A stretch of DNA of 10,884 bases from a bacterium (GCA_023249895.1 JAHFBS010000015.1:1-10884), one strand, 5' to 3'; counted from the stretch's first letter, positions 1-8,247 are shown. A program made the numbers and translations. The notes: generated from the sequence alone by a model not told the origin.

Positions 1-1069
1 TAATTGAGGCAAGCGTCTGATTTTCGCGCTCGACTCTGACATGCTCTTTGGCTTCAAGCGCTTGATGGAGTCCATCGCTATAACGACGGCCAGGAAGAAT
101 ACGACCAGTGAATTCGTCAACAATTAAAACTTCTTCTTCATTAACAACATAATCAACGTCTTTTTTGAAAAGCGTATGCGCGCGCAATGCTTGCGATACG
201 CTATGCACCGTCATAATATTTTCGGGAGCATAAAGATTATCAACGCGATAGAAGTGCTCAATCTTGTCAGTACCTGCTTCAGTCAAATTAACGGTGCGAG
301 CTTTTTCATCAATCTCATAATCGTCTTTATTCAAGGTCAAAATGGCACGATCAGCAAGTTCGTACAAATTACCGCCACGTTCGCCAGCACCCGAAATAAT
401 TAATGGCGTACGCGCTTCATCAATCAAGATTGAGTCTACTTCGTCAACAATCGCGTAATGCAACTCACGTTGTGCAAGATCGTTGATATCAAACTTCATA
501 TTATCGCGCAGATAATCAAAACCAAATTCATTATTGGTGCCATACGTAATATCAGCAGCATAAGCCTTTTTACGTGCAGCATCATCCATGCTGTTTTGGA
601 TAAGTCCAACTTCAAGACCAAGAAAATTATAAATTTGTCCCATCCACTCTGAGTCACGCTTTGCCAAATAATCGTTGACCGTTATAAGATGAGCACCTTT
701 GCCCTCAAGAGCATTAAGATACAACGGCAAGGTTGATGTTAACGTTTTACCTTCGCCGGTTTTCATTTCAGTAATTTTTCCTTGGTGCAATACAATGCCA
801 CCAACAAGCTGCATATCAAAGTGACGCTGATTGAGTTTACGAATCGCCGCTTCGCGCACAACCGCAAAAGCTTCGGGCAAAATACTATCAAGACTTTGAC
901 CACGCGCAATACGCTCTTTGAACACATTTGTTTTGGCAGCAAGATGCTCATCAGAGAGCTCTTTGATGGCCGGCTCTAGGGTATTGATTTTGTGAACTAA
1001 GGGATAGATCCGACGAAGTTCACGTTCATTTTGTGTTCCAAAAACTTTAGCAAGTATTTGTGCTATCAT
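1..1069 (-). CDS. secA: Preprotein translocase ATPase SecA, N-terminal part (cut by left edge)
   Basis: SecA is the cytoplasmic motor that pushes unfolded preproteins through the SecYEG channel using ATP. The minus strand reads open from an ATG at 1069 to base 1, giving 356 residues that start [20 protein letters not shown]. Visible landmarks are Walker A MKTGEGKT at residues 102-109 and the Walker B/DEAD stretch with [14 protein letters not shown] at about 209-222. As I recall, both sit at the same residue numbers as in E. coli SecA. The preprotein cross-linking domain follows, then [17 protein letters not shown] at about 318-333 and the QTLASI segment at the edge. The cross-linking domain looks roughly 20 residues shorter than in E. 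coli, as in many bacterial SecAs. The second nucleotide-binding domain and the C-terminus lie outside the window. The gene is divergent from atpD across a 192-base gap. The ribosome binding site is weak (TGGGAA about 6 bases before the ATG). Identification is essentially certain. Confidence 0.97.
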   Translation of the reverse strand, partial: MIAQILAKVFGTQNERELRRIYPLVHKINTLEPAIKELSDEHLAAKTNVFKERIARGQSLDSILPEAFAVVREAAIRKLNQRHFDMQLVGGIVLHQGKITEMKTGEGKTLTSTLPLYLNALEGKGAHLITVNDYLAKRDSEWMGQIYNFLGLEVGLIQNSMDDAARKKAYAADITYGTNNEFGFDYLRDNMKFDINDLAQRELHYAIVDEVDSILIDEARTPLIISGAGERGGNLYELADRAILTLNKDDYEIDEKARTVNLTEAGTDKIEHFYRVDNLYAPENIMTVHSVSQALRAHTLFKKDVDYVVNEEEVLIVDEFTGRILPGRRYSDGLHQALEAKEHVRVERENQTLASI

Positions 1070-1082
1070 GACTTATTCCCAG

Positions 1083-1108
1083 CGCCCGACGAATTTCTTC
1101 TGAGGGCG
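1083..1108 (-). other. Possible hairpin in the secA leader
   Basis: The arms CGCCC and GGGCG (1083-1087 and 1104-1108) can pair around a 16-base interior that also contains a short GAA/TTC pairing. On the minus strand this lies about 13 bases upstream of the secA start codon, so it would be in the 5' untranslated region and could affect ribosome access. The stem is only 5 GC-rich pairs. No uridine tract follows it in the secA direction, so it is not a terminator. The function is inferred only. Confidence 0.25.
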
Positions 1109-1120
1109 AAAAAACGTTAA

Positions 1121-2731
<1,611 letters not shown>

Positions 2732-2740
2732 TGGATACCA

Positions 2741-3001
2741 ATGGCACACGATATGAGTTCATTTACGCTTGAAATTGTTGCCTCAACGCAATCAGAAATT
2801 CATAGTATCGAATGGGTCGAAATTGAAAGCCCCACCGGGAGCTTTTTGGTCGGCCCCGACCACATGCCGCTTGTCTCGCTCATCAAGAAAAGAAGTACCG
2901 TTACGTACCGCAAAACCAACTCCGAAGAACGCAGTTTCCAGATCAGCGGGGGGATTTTTAAGGTTGCTGACAATAAGGCAATAATCATTCTTGAGCAGTA
3001 G
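2741..3001 (+). CDS. atpC: F1Fo ATP synthase subunit epsilon, short form
   Basis: Epsilon sits on the central stalk of F1 and couples rotation to catalysis. This protein has 86 residues and only the N-terminal beta-sandwich domain, recognisable from GSFLVGPDHMPLVS (about 33-46, matching the usual G-x-F/L-G-I-L-P-x-H-x-P-L) and FQISGGIFKVADNKAIII near the C-terminus. Ordinary epsilon subunits have about 130-140 residues and end in a two-helix hairpin that can inhibit ATP hydrolysis. That hairpin is absent, and the stop codon falls directly after the sandwich, so this looks like a natural short form rather than a frameshift. The gene lies 9 bases after atpD and is surely co-transcribed with it. 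The start at 2741 has only a weak GGA upstream; the ATG at 2753 (giving MSSFTLEIV) is a possible alternative. The family assignment rests on pattern and on the atpD context. Confidence 0.88.
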   Translation: MAHDMSSFTLEIVASTQSEIHSIEWVEIESPTGSFLVGPDHMPLVSLIKKRSTVTYRKTNSEERSFQISGGIFKVADNKAIIILEQ

Positions 3002-3008
3002 GCATAAT

Positions 3009-3036
3009 TTGACGAATTCGCTATTTATGCTAGAAT
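3009..3036 (+). promoter_or_regulatory. Predicted promoter upstream of translocase A
   Basis: TTGACG at 3009-3014 and an extended -10, TGC followed by TAGAAT at 3031-3036, are spaced by 16 bases. The predicted start near 3043 gives a leader of about 90 bases. That leader contains an intrinsic terminator before the coding region begins (3073-3116). If the promoter is real, transcription of translocase A has to pass that terminator. Confidence 0.5.
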
Positions 3037-3047
3037 AACTTTTTGCT

Positions 3048-3065
3048 AGATTTTTTAGATTTTTT
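3048..3065 (+). repeat. Tandem 9-base direct repeat in translocase A leader
   Basis: AGATTTTTT occurs twice in direct succession (3048-3056 and 3057-3065). The heptamer TGCTAGA also occurs twice with a 16-base period (3028-3034 and 3044-3050), the first copy being part of the predicted -10 region. Both are exact. They could be slippage products in T-rich DNA or part of a leader control element. Confidence 0.5.
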
Positions 3066-3072
3066 GCGGATT

Positions 3073-3116
3073 AAGCCCATTTTTCCCTCCAAGAAAAGTG
3101 GGACTTTTATTTTTTT
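3073..3116 (+). terminator. Intrinsic terminator between atpC and translocase A
   Basis: The arms 3073-3085 (AAGCCCATTTTTC) and 3093-3106 pair over about 13 positions, including CCCA/TGGG, TTTT/AAAA and AAG/CTT, with one G-T wobble and one bulged A, around a 7-base loop. A T-rich run (TTATTTTTTT, 3107-3116, with one A) follows. It lies 72 bases after the atpC stop and ends 18 bases before the translocase A start codon. It can end the atpD-atpC transcript, and also sits within the transcript from the promoter at 3009-3036. Confidence 0.7.
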
Positions 3117-3134
3117 AAAGGTATGGGAACGATC

Positions 3135-4472
3135 ATGTTTCGTTCGGTAATTCGTTTTTTATGGGGCGACATTCGCCAAGAAGAATTAAAAAAGTTCTTT
3201 CTTCTTGCAGTTGGTTTTTTCTTTTTAATGGGTTCTTGGTGGCCGCTTAAAACGCTTAAAGATAGTATTTTTATCAATATGGTTGGCCCCATTCATCTCC
3301 CCATGGCAAAAATTTTCTCAGTCATCATCTTTTTTCCGCTTGTTCTTTTGTACTCCAAGTTGGTTGACCACTTTTCAAAAGAAAAGCTCATTTACTTTTT
3401 TATAACCTTCTATGGCATTGCAGGGCTGGTGCTTGTGTATTTCATTGCGCACCCTACCATCGGTCTTGCAAATACCGCACAAGGATCATTTCGTATTTTG
3501 GGCTGGGTATTTTATCTTTTTTGTGAAAGCTATATTTCATTAATGCTTTCATTGTACTGGTCATTCATCAACGATATTACAACGCCCGAGTCAGCAAAAA
3601 ATGGTTACGGCCTTATTATTTTTGGCACACAACTCGGCGCATTGATTTTTACCATTGTGGGCAATTATATGTCCTACGATGCAGAGCGTTACGCCATCAC
3701 CGCACCGCGCATTGCGCTTATTTCAATTATTTTGTTTTTTATTTTTGGTATTACCATTTTTATTTTGAGCCGCACCGTCAAACGTGAAAGCTTAACGGGA
3801 TATCAAGCCGCCGAAGAAATGCATACCGCAACAACCAAAGAACTTTCGGTCAGCTTTCTGGACGGGCTTAAACTCTTGCTCACACATCCCTATGTTATGG
3901 GAATTTTTTCACTGATTTTTCTTCAGGAATTTATTTCGACAATTATGGGATTTCAGCTTTCATTGTTGGCAAAAACAACCTACCCTGATCCGGGACTTTT
4001 GAATAAATTTTTATTTGATTTTGCATTATGTGTGCAAATTATTGCATGCTTGTTTGCTTTTATCGGCACCTCATTTTTCCACCGCAAGCTGGGCATTCGC
4101 ACCTCACTTATCGCCTATCCGGCGCTCTTGGGATTGTTTATTTTTTCCTACCTGATTAACCCAACCTTGCAAACCATTTTCTACGTCATGCTTATTGCCA
4201 AAGCACTGGGCTATGCCCTCAATCAACCAGCCAAAGAAATGCTCTATATCCCAACCTCAAAGAGCATCAAATATAAATCCAAAGCATGGATCGATATGTT
4301 TGGCATGCGGCTTGCCAAAGCTTCGGGCTCGGGACTCAATCGTATCGTTGGACCACTCGTAACATTTACAGGTACCTGCGCGCTGGGACTCATTGCGGTA
4401 TGGATTGCACTTGCCGGTATCGTTGGCACCTCTTTCAAAAAAGCGGTCACGAATAAAAAATTAATTGAGTAA
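3135..4472 (+). CDS. tlc: ATP/ADP translocase (NTT/Tlc family), paralog A
   Basis: This is a multi-pass inner-membrane nucleotide carrier of the NTT/Tlc family, found in intracellular bacteria and plastids, which exchanges or imports adenylates and other nucleotides. The 445 residues form about 11-12 hydrophobic segments. Family landmarks are LKDSIF with K42, CESYISL with E131, the SAKNGYGLIIFGTQLG loop, and KEMLYIPTSKSIKYKSKAWID followed by LAKASGSG with K395. The start at 3135 is chosen over 3123 because it puts K42 and E131 at the same residue numbers as in the two other paralogs; GGGA lies 6 bases upstream. Where paralogs B and C have Asp/Glu in the mid-protein membrane segment, this one has G272 (TIMGFQL), so its transport mode or substrate may differ. 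It is about 50-80 residues shorter than Rickettsia or Chlamydia carriers and has a 12-16 residue longer central loop than B and C. The family is certain; the substrate is unknown. Confidence 0.92.
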   Translation: MFRSVIRFLWGDIRQEELKKFFLLAVGFFFLMGSWWPLKTLKDSIFINMVGPIHLPMAKIFSVIIFFPLVLLYSKLVDHFSKEKLIYFFITFYGIAGLVLVYFIAHPTIGLANTAQGSFRILGWVFYLFCESYISLMLSLYWSFINDITTPESAKNGYGLIIFGTQLGALIFTIVGNYMSYDAERYAITAPRIALISIILFFIFGITIFILSRTVKRESLTGYQAAEEMHTATTKELSVSFLDGLKLLLTHPYVMGIFSLIFLQEFISTIMGFQLSLLAKTTYPDPGLLNKFLFDFALCVQIIACLFAFIGTSFFHRKLGIRTSLIAYPALLGLFIFSYLINPTLQTIFYVMLIAKALGYALNQPAKEMLYIPTSKSIKYKSKAWIDMFGMRLAKASGSGLNRIVGPLVTFTGTCALGLIAVWIALAGIVGTSFKKAVTNKKLIE

Positions 4473-4558
4473 ATAAACTTCTCGCATTTTCATCACTTCA
4501 TCATCATAATTTGATCCAAACAAAAATTACGGTTCGTCGTTCGTGTGGAGGTGCTGTT
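4473..4558 (+). other. Short gap between translocase A and ankyrin gene
   Basis: The gap is 86 bases and contains no terminator that I can see. A CATAAT at 4505-4510 resembles a -10 box but has no -35 partner at 15-18 bases. A GGAGG ribosome binding site lies at 4547-4551. The ankyrin gene is therefore most simply co-transcribed with translocase A. Confidence 0.4.
4547..4551 (+). promoter_or_regulatory. Ribosome binding site deciding the ankyrin gene start
   Basis: GGAGG lies 7 bases before the ATG at 4559. The reading frame stays open upstream to a TTG at 4511, but that codon has no ribosome binding site and would put 16 polar residues in front of the signal peptide. The 4559 start is therefore preferred. 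Confidence 0.75.
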
Positions 4559-5467
4559 ATGAAGTTTTTCCAATTTTTAGCTGTTGTGATGGTTTTGTTG
4601 TTGAGCAACGCTCTTGATGGAGCGCAAGCCCCATTCAAAGAAACAACGTGCGAAGATTTTGCGCGTATATTTTCAAGCAAAGAAACCGCTCAAAAAAGCA
4701 CCACCGAACTCGCTGCGCTCATTGACAAACTTTTTCCCACACCAGGATCTCTCACCTCAGCATTCTGCACGGCGCCTACAGAGCTCCTCAGCATGATCAC
4801 CGAATATCTTGATGAACCACGAAGTGCTCAAGGCAATACCCCTTTAATGATATTTCTTGAAACTGCACACCACTATGGCTACAGCCGTGAAAAAATTAGG
4901 TTTGTGGTAGCGTCACTACTTCATCACGGCGCCAATCCAGACGCTTGTAACAACTCTGGGACAACGCCCTTACATCTTGCCGCCGCTCAGTGCATACCTG
5001 AAGTTGCTGGCACCCTCTTAACCTACAAAGATCGCATCACTATCGATGCTCAAAATAATCTTGGCGAGACGCCCTTACATACCATTGTGAGAGTGGCATG
5101 CTTAAAACAGCCTTTATGTTTACAAGATGCACTCCTGATCATCCCATCCCTCATAGCCGCAGGGGCAAATCCCAACATACCCATTAAACATGGCGAAACG
5201 CCCCTGCACACTGCCATCATGATGTATCAGGATCACATTGTTGCCACTCTTCTTACAGCACCGAATATCGATATTACGATCAAAAACAGATTAGCCCTCG
5301 CCCCTCTTGACTATGCACAATGGCTCTCCACACTCATCCATAACCAACAACAAACCTATACCCCCGCTGGATGGCAATCTGCTCAACGCTCCAAACTGAT
5401 TCCCCTGGCAAAAATCATAGCCCTTCTTGAAGCACATCAGGCGCAAGAAAAGCGCTTTTTCCGTTGA
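4559..5467 (+). CDS. Secreted ankyrin-repeat protein
   Basis: The 302-residue protein begins with a typical Sec signal peptide: MKFF, a hydrophobic core FLAVVMVLLLSNAL at about 6-19, and a likely cleavage site near residues 21-24 (GAQA). About 65 residues of unassigned, Ser/Thr- and Ala-rich sequence follow. Then come four recognisable ankyrin repeats, at about 91-128 (GNTPLMIF...HHGANPD), 130-164 (GTTPLHLAA), 166-206 (GETPLHTIV...AAGANPN) and 208-240 (GETPLHTAI), and a degenerate fifth from 242 (LAPLDYA). Repeats 1 and 3 carry extra residues. The C-terminus is basic (EKRFFR). Ankyrin repeats bind proteins, and secreted ones are common in intracellular bacteria as host-interaction factors; that role is inferred. 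The gene sits inside the nucleotide-translocase cluster, 86 bases after paralog A. No enzyme domain is visible. A periplasmic partner of the translocases is an alternative. Confidence 0.85.
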   Translation: MKFFQFLAVVMVLLLSNALDGAQAPFKETTCEDFARIFSSKETAQKSTTELAALIDKLFPTPGSLTSAFCTAPTELLSMITEYLDEPRSAQGNTPLMIFLETAHHYGYSREKIRFVVASLLHHGANPDACNNSGTTPLHLAAAQCIPEVAGTLLTYKDRITIDAQNNLGETPLHTIVRVACLKQPLCLQDALLIIPSLIAAGANPNIPIKHGETPLHTAIMMYQDHIVATLLTAPNIDITIKNRLALAPLDYAQWLSTLIHNQQQTYTPAGWQSAQRSKLIPLAKIIALLEAHQAQEKRFFR

Positions 5468-5494
5468 TTTTTTAAACAAGAGACCGAAATAAGG

Positions 5495-5522
5495 TTGGTT
5501 TCTCCCTCAATTCTGTTATAAT
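5495..5522 (+). promoter_or_regulatory. Strong predicted promoter of translocase B
   Basis: TTGGTT at 5495-5500 and a consensus TATAAT at 5517-5522, preceded by an extended TGT, are spaced by 16 bases, the same spacing as the other two predicted promoters here. Transcription would start near 5529, with a leader of about 55 bases. The ankyrin gene ends 27 bases upstream of the -35 box with no convincing terminator, so read-through from upstream is also possible. Confidence 0.65.
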
Positions 5523-5528
5523 TAAGCC

Positions 5529-5544
5529 ACTCTCGATCGTGAGT
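5529..5544. promoter_or_regulatory. Imperfect palindrome at the translocase B transcription start
   Basis: ACTCTCGATCGTGAGT is a 16-base dyad with one mismatched pair (14 of 16 bases symmetric), centred on CGATCG. It starts about 7 bases after the -10 box, where a repressor operator would overlap the start site. No second copy was noticed in the window, so a binding role is speculative. Confidence 0.3.
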
Positions 5545-5572
5545 TTTCAACGTATTATTACATGTTTTTTTT

Positions 5573-5578
5573 AGGAGG
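5573..5578 (+). promoter_or_regulatory. Consensus ribosome binding site of translocase B
   Basis: AGGAGG is a full anti-Shine-Dalgarno match, 5 bases before the ATG at 5584. It is the strongest ribosome binding site in the window and comes directly after a run of eight T (5565-5572). Confidence 0.85.
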
Positions 5579-5583
5579 ATTTT

Positions 5584-6882
5584 ATGTTAGGCAATCTTGC
5601 CCGCGCATTGTGGGGCAACTTGACGAAGGAAGAAGTCAAGAAATTCGGTATGCTTTCGCTAACGTTCTTCTTTGCTATCGGTACTTACTGGTTGATGCGT
5701 CCGCTTAAAGATGCACTTTTCCTTAAGATCGTTGGTAAATTGTACATTCCTTATGCAAAAATGGCTTCATTGCTTTTCATCGTTCCGTTGATTTTGGTCT
5801 ACTCCAAACTCGTCGATCTGGTTGCCAAGCATAAGTTGTTCTACGTCATTTGCTCGTTCTACTCAGTTTTGTTCCTTATACTTTCATACTTCCTTGCACA
5901 TCCAACTATTGGTCTTGCCAATACAACTCCTGACAAATCACGTTTGTTAGGTTGGATTATTTACCTTGGTATTGAAAGTTTTGGATCACTTGTACCAGCA
6001 TTATTCTGGTCATTTGTTGCCAGCACCACTGACACCGCATCTGCAAAACGCGGCTACGGTTTGATTATTGCCGGTGCACAATTTGGCTCAATTCTTGGCC
6101 CAACAATTGCAACCTATGCTGAATACATCGGCATGGTCACGTTGGCACAAATTGTTGCCGTCGGTATTTTCATGGTACCTGTTCTTGTTTATTTCTTCGT
6201 CAAAGCTCATCCATCAGCAGCTGTAGAACATCGCGAAGATAAAAAATCTACCGGTCCTATCGAAGGTCTTCGTCTGTTGCTCAGCCAACCATACCTTTTG
6301 GGTATTTTGGGCGTTGCAACATTGTACGAAATCATTGGTACCATTCTTGATTACCAAATGAAATTCATTGCTGATGAAACCTATCAATCAGTAGAAAAAG
6401 TTACCCAATTCCTTGGCACCTTTGGTCAAAGCGTTAACCTTCTTTCGTTACTTTTCGCTTTGGTCGGTACTAGCTTTTTCATTCGTCGTTTTGGATTAAC
6501 TTTCTGTATGGTAGCATTCCCTGTAACTATCAGCGCTGCCGTATGCTATGTCTTCTTTCACCCATCACTGTGGGCATTGTTTGGAGCCATGGTTGCAATT
6601 AAGGGTTTAAGCTATGCATTAAATAACCCTTGCAAAGAAATTATGTATATTCCAACGAGCAAAGACGTTAAATTCAAAGCCAAAGGCTGGATTGACGTAT
6701 TTGGTGGCCGTTCTGCAAAAGCAACCGGTTCAGGCATCAACGCTTTCTTTACCAGCATGGCCGACCTTATGTTCTTTGGCTCGATCATCTCGCTCGGTAT
6801 TGTTGGCGTATGGATCATAATTGCGCTCTATGTCGGACGCAAGAATGAAAAGTTGATTCAAGACGGATCAATCATCCAATAA
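5584..6882 (+). CDS. tlc: ATP/ADP translocase (NTT/Tlc family), paralog B, probably the main one
   Basis: This is an inner-membrane nucleotide carrier of 432 residues and about 11-12 membrane segments. Landmarks are RPLKDALF with K42, GIESFGSL with E131, TASAKRGYGLIIAGAQFG, an acidic D256 in the mid-protein segment (TILDYQMKF), KEIMYIPTSKDVKFKAKGWID, and SAKATGSG with K379. All four charged membrane positions that I associate with nucleotide transport in this family are therefore filled. It is closer to paralog C than to A (for example LFWSFVAS versus LFWSFVVS, GSILGP versus GSIAGP). Expression signals are the best in the window: extended -10 TATAAT and AGGAGG. Its codon use also differs from its neighbours. 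I count 23 TTC against 12 TTT for phenylalanine, whereas TTT predominates in A and C, which suggests high expression. Exchange of host ATP for ADP is the likeliest function, by inference from the family. Confidence 0.94.
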   Translation: MLGNLARALWGNLTKEEVKKFGMLSLTFFFAIGTYWLMRPLKDALFLKIVGKLYIPYAKMASLLFIVPLILVYSKLVDLVAKHKLFYVICSFYSVLFLILSYFLAHPTIGLANTTPDKSRLLGWIIYLGIESFGSLVPALFWSFVASTTDTASAKRGYGLIIAGAQFGSILGPTIATYAEYIGMVTLAQIVAVGIFMVPVLVYFFVKAHPSAAVEHREDKKSTGPIEGLRLLLSQPYLLGILGVATLYEIIGTILDYQMKFIADETYQSVEKVTQFLGTFGQSVNLLSLLFALVGTSFFIRRFGLTFCMVAFPVTISAAVCYVFFHPSLWALFGAMVAIKGLSYALNNPCKEIMYIPTSKDVKFKAKGWIDVFGGRSAKATGSGINAFFTSMADLMFFGSIISLGIVGVWIIIALYVGRKNEKLIQDGSIIQ

Positions 6883-6906
6883 GTTTACAAAACTACGCAT
6901 ATATAA

Positions 6907-6936
6907 GGGTTGGCTTTTTGCGGCCAACCCTTTTTT
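6907..6936 (+). terminator. Perfect intrinsic terminator between translocases B and C
   Basis: GGGTTGGC (6907-6914) and GCCAACCC (6923-6930) form a perfect 8-base-pair stem with an 8-base loop. The stem can be extended by two A-T pairs, and TTTTTT (6931-6936) follows directly. It lies 24 bases after the stop of translocase B. The tract ends 15 bases before the start of translocase C, leaving no room for a promoter between terminator and gene. Translocase C thus appears to depend on read-through or on an undetected promoter. Confidence 0.9.
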
Positions 6937-6940
6937 ACTC

Positions 6941-6946
6941 AAAGGG
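6941..6946 (+). promoter_or_regulatory. Ribosome binding site deciding the translocase C start
   Basis: AAAGGG lies 5 bases before a GTG at 6952. The frame is open upstream to a TTG at 6910, but that codon lies inside the terminator hairpin. Only the GTG start makes the N-terminus align with the other paralogs (LWSALWGN versus LARALWGN). Confidence 0.75.
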
Positions 6947-6951
6947 TTAAC

Positions 6952-8247
6952 GTGCTCAAAAAATTGTGGTCGGCATTGTGGGGAAATATTAAACAAGAAG
7001 AGATTAAAAATTTTACGCTACTCACGCTCATCCTGTTATGCATCACGAGCGCTTATTCTTTACTGCATCCCCTCAAAGAAGCAATTTTTATTCATACCGT
7101 CGGCAAACTCTACCTACCGCATGCAAAAATTGTATCTTTTTTGTTTTTTATCCCGATTCTTTTTGGCTACAACAAGCTCGTTGACCTGTGCCGCAAACAT
7201 CAACTTTTTTATGCACTCAGCATTGGTTACGCCATCTGGTTCGCCTGCATTGCTTACGTCCTTACCCTTCCTGCCGTTGGACTTTCAAACACCGTTCTTG
7301 ATAAGAGTCGTTTGATCGGTTGGATTTTGTATATCGCCGTCGAAAGTTTTAACTCTCTTTCGTTTACCCTTTTCTGGTCATTTGTGGTCAGTATTACCAA
7401 CGTTACATCAGCAGAACGTGGCTATCCACTTATCGTTGCTGGCTCGCAAATTGGCTCAATTGCAGGACCGGAGCTGGTGAAACGTGCATCAACGCTTGGC
7501 ATTCCGTTTCTTTTTATTATCGGCATCATATTGATTCTTGCTATTGCGCTTCTTGTGCGTATTTTTACGTCAGTTTCGCCCATCGCTGAAGCACGTCTTA
7601 CTGAAAAAAAGCATACCGGTGTTTTTGAAGGCCCCAAGCTTTTGCTCACGCGGCCCTACTTAATGGGCATTTTGGCCGTTGCAACATTGGGAGAAGTTAT
7701 CAGTAGTATTATTGAATACAATCTCATTTTACGCGCTGATGAAGTATATCGTTCGACAGAAAATGTTGTTGAATTTATCGGGCTGTATCTTCAAAGCGTT
7801 AACATTTTATCGCTCGTAATTTCACTTGTCGGCACAAGTATCATCGTACGCACCATGGGCGTTAAGATAAGTTTATTGCTCTATCCACTGGTCACCGCAG
7901 CCGTCATCGTCGCAACGTGTCTCAATCCATCACTGTGGATGTTGTTTGGCTCAATTGTCATCATCAAAGGAGTCAGCTACGCGTTCAACTCTCCCATTAA
8001 AGAAATTCTGTATATCCCTACCAGCACTGATGTACGCTTTAAAACCAAAAGCTGGATCGATGGCTTTGGCCGTCGCCTTACCAAAGTTGTTGGGTCAGGA
8101 GCTAATGCACTTTTTGCACCAACATCGCACGCCATTTTGTATAGCTCAATTTTCTCACTTGGCGTTGTCGGATGCTGGGTCTTTATTGCACTCTTTGTAG
8201 GCATAGCGCACCAACGGCTTCTTGCTACCAAAACAATTGTTGAATAG
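6952..8247 (+). CDS. tlc: ATP/ADP translocase (NTT/Tlc family), paralog C
   Basis: This inner-membrane nucleotide carrier has 431 residues when read from the GTG start. Landmarks are HPLKEAIF with K42 (the Asp of the other paralogs is Glu here), AVESFNSL with E131, TSAERGYPLIVAGSQIG, acidic E255 in the mid-protein segment (SIIEYNLIL), KEILYIPTSTDVRFKTKSWID, and LTKVVGSG with K378. It is nearly the same length as paralog B and the closest relative of B in this window, so B and C probably arose by tandem duplication and have since diverged widely in sequence. It follows B after a terminator and has a GTG start, which together suggest lower expression than B. No terminator is seen before the cytidine deaminase gene 70 bases downstream, so the two may be co-transcribed. 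The substrate is unknown: ATP/ADP, other NTPs, or NAD are all known within the family. Confidence 0.93.
   Translation: MLKKLWSALWGNIKQEEIKNFTLLTLILLCITSAYSLLHPLKEAIFIHTVGKLYLPHAKIVSFLFFIPILFGYNKLVDLCRKHQLFYALSIGYAIWFACIAYVLTLPAVGLSNTVLDKSRLIGWILYIAVESFNSLSFTLFWSFVVSITNVTSAERGYPLIVAGSQIGSIAGPELVKRASTLGIPFLFIIGIILILAIALLVRIFTSVSPIAEARLTEKKHTGVFEGPKLLLTRPYLMGILAVATLGEVISSIIEYNLILRADEVYRSTENVVEFIGLYLQSVNILSLVISLVGTSIIVRTMGVKISLLLYPLVTAAVIVATCLNPSLWMLFGSIVIIKGVSYAFNSPIKEILYIPTSTDVRFKTKSWIDGFGRRLTKVVGSGANALFAPTSHAILYSSIFSLGVVGCWVFIALFVGIAHQRLLATKTIVE

Noticed and set aside
176..979. Several plus-strand open frames of 60-75 codons over the left edge
   Set aside because: They lie antisense to secA, whose minus-strand frame is continuous and carries all the expected motifs. 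Their products resemble no protein family.
3123..3134. Upstream ATG start for translocase A, adding 4 residues
   Set aside because: The next in-frame ATG (3135) aligns exactly with the starts of the other two paralogs, although the upstream start cannot be strictly excluded.
5478..5506. Hairpin after the ankyrin gene (GAGACC with GGTTTCTC)
   Set aside because: The stem needs a two-base bulge, has no T-tract after it and overlaps the -35 box of the translocase B promoter. It is not a credible terminator.
6910..6951. Upstream TTG start for translocase C, adding 14 residues
   Set aside because: The TTG sits inside the terminator stem, has no ribosome binding site, and the added residues do not match the paralog N-termini. 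The GTG at 6952 is better.
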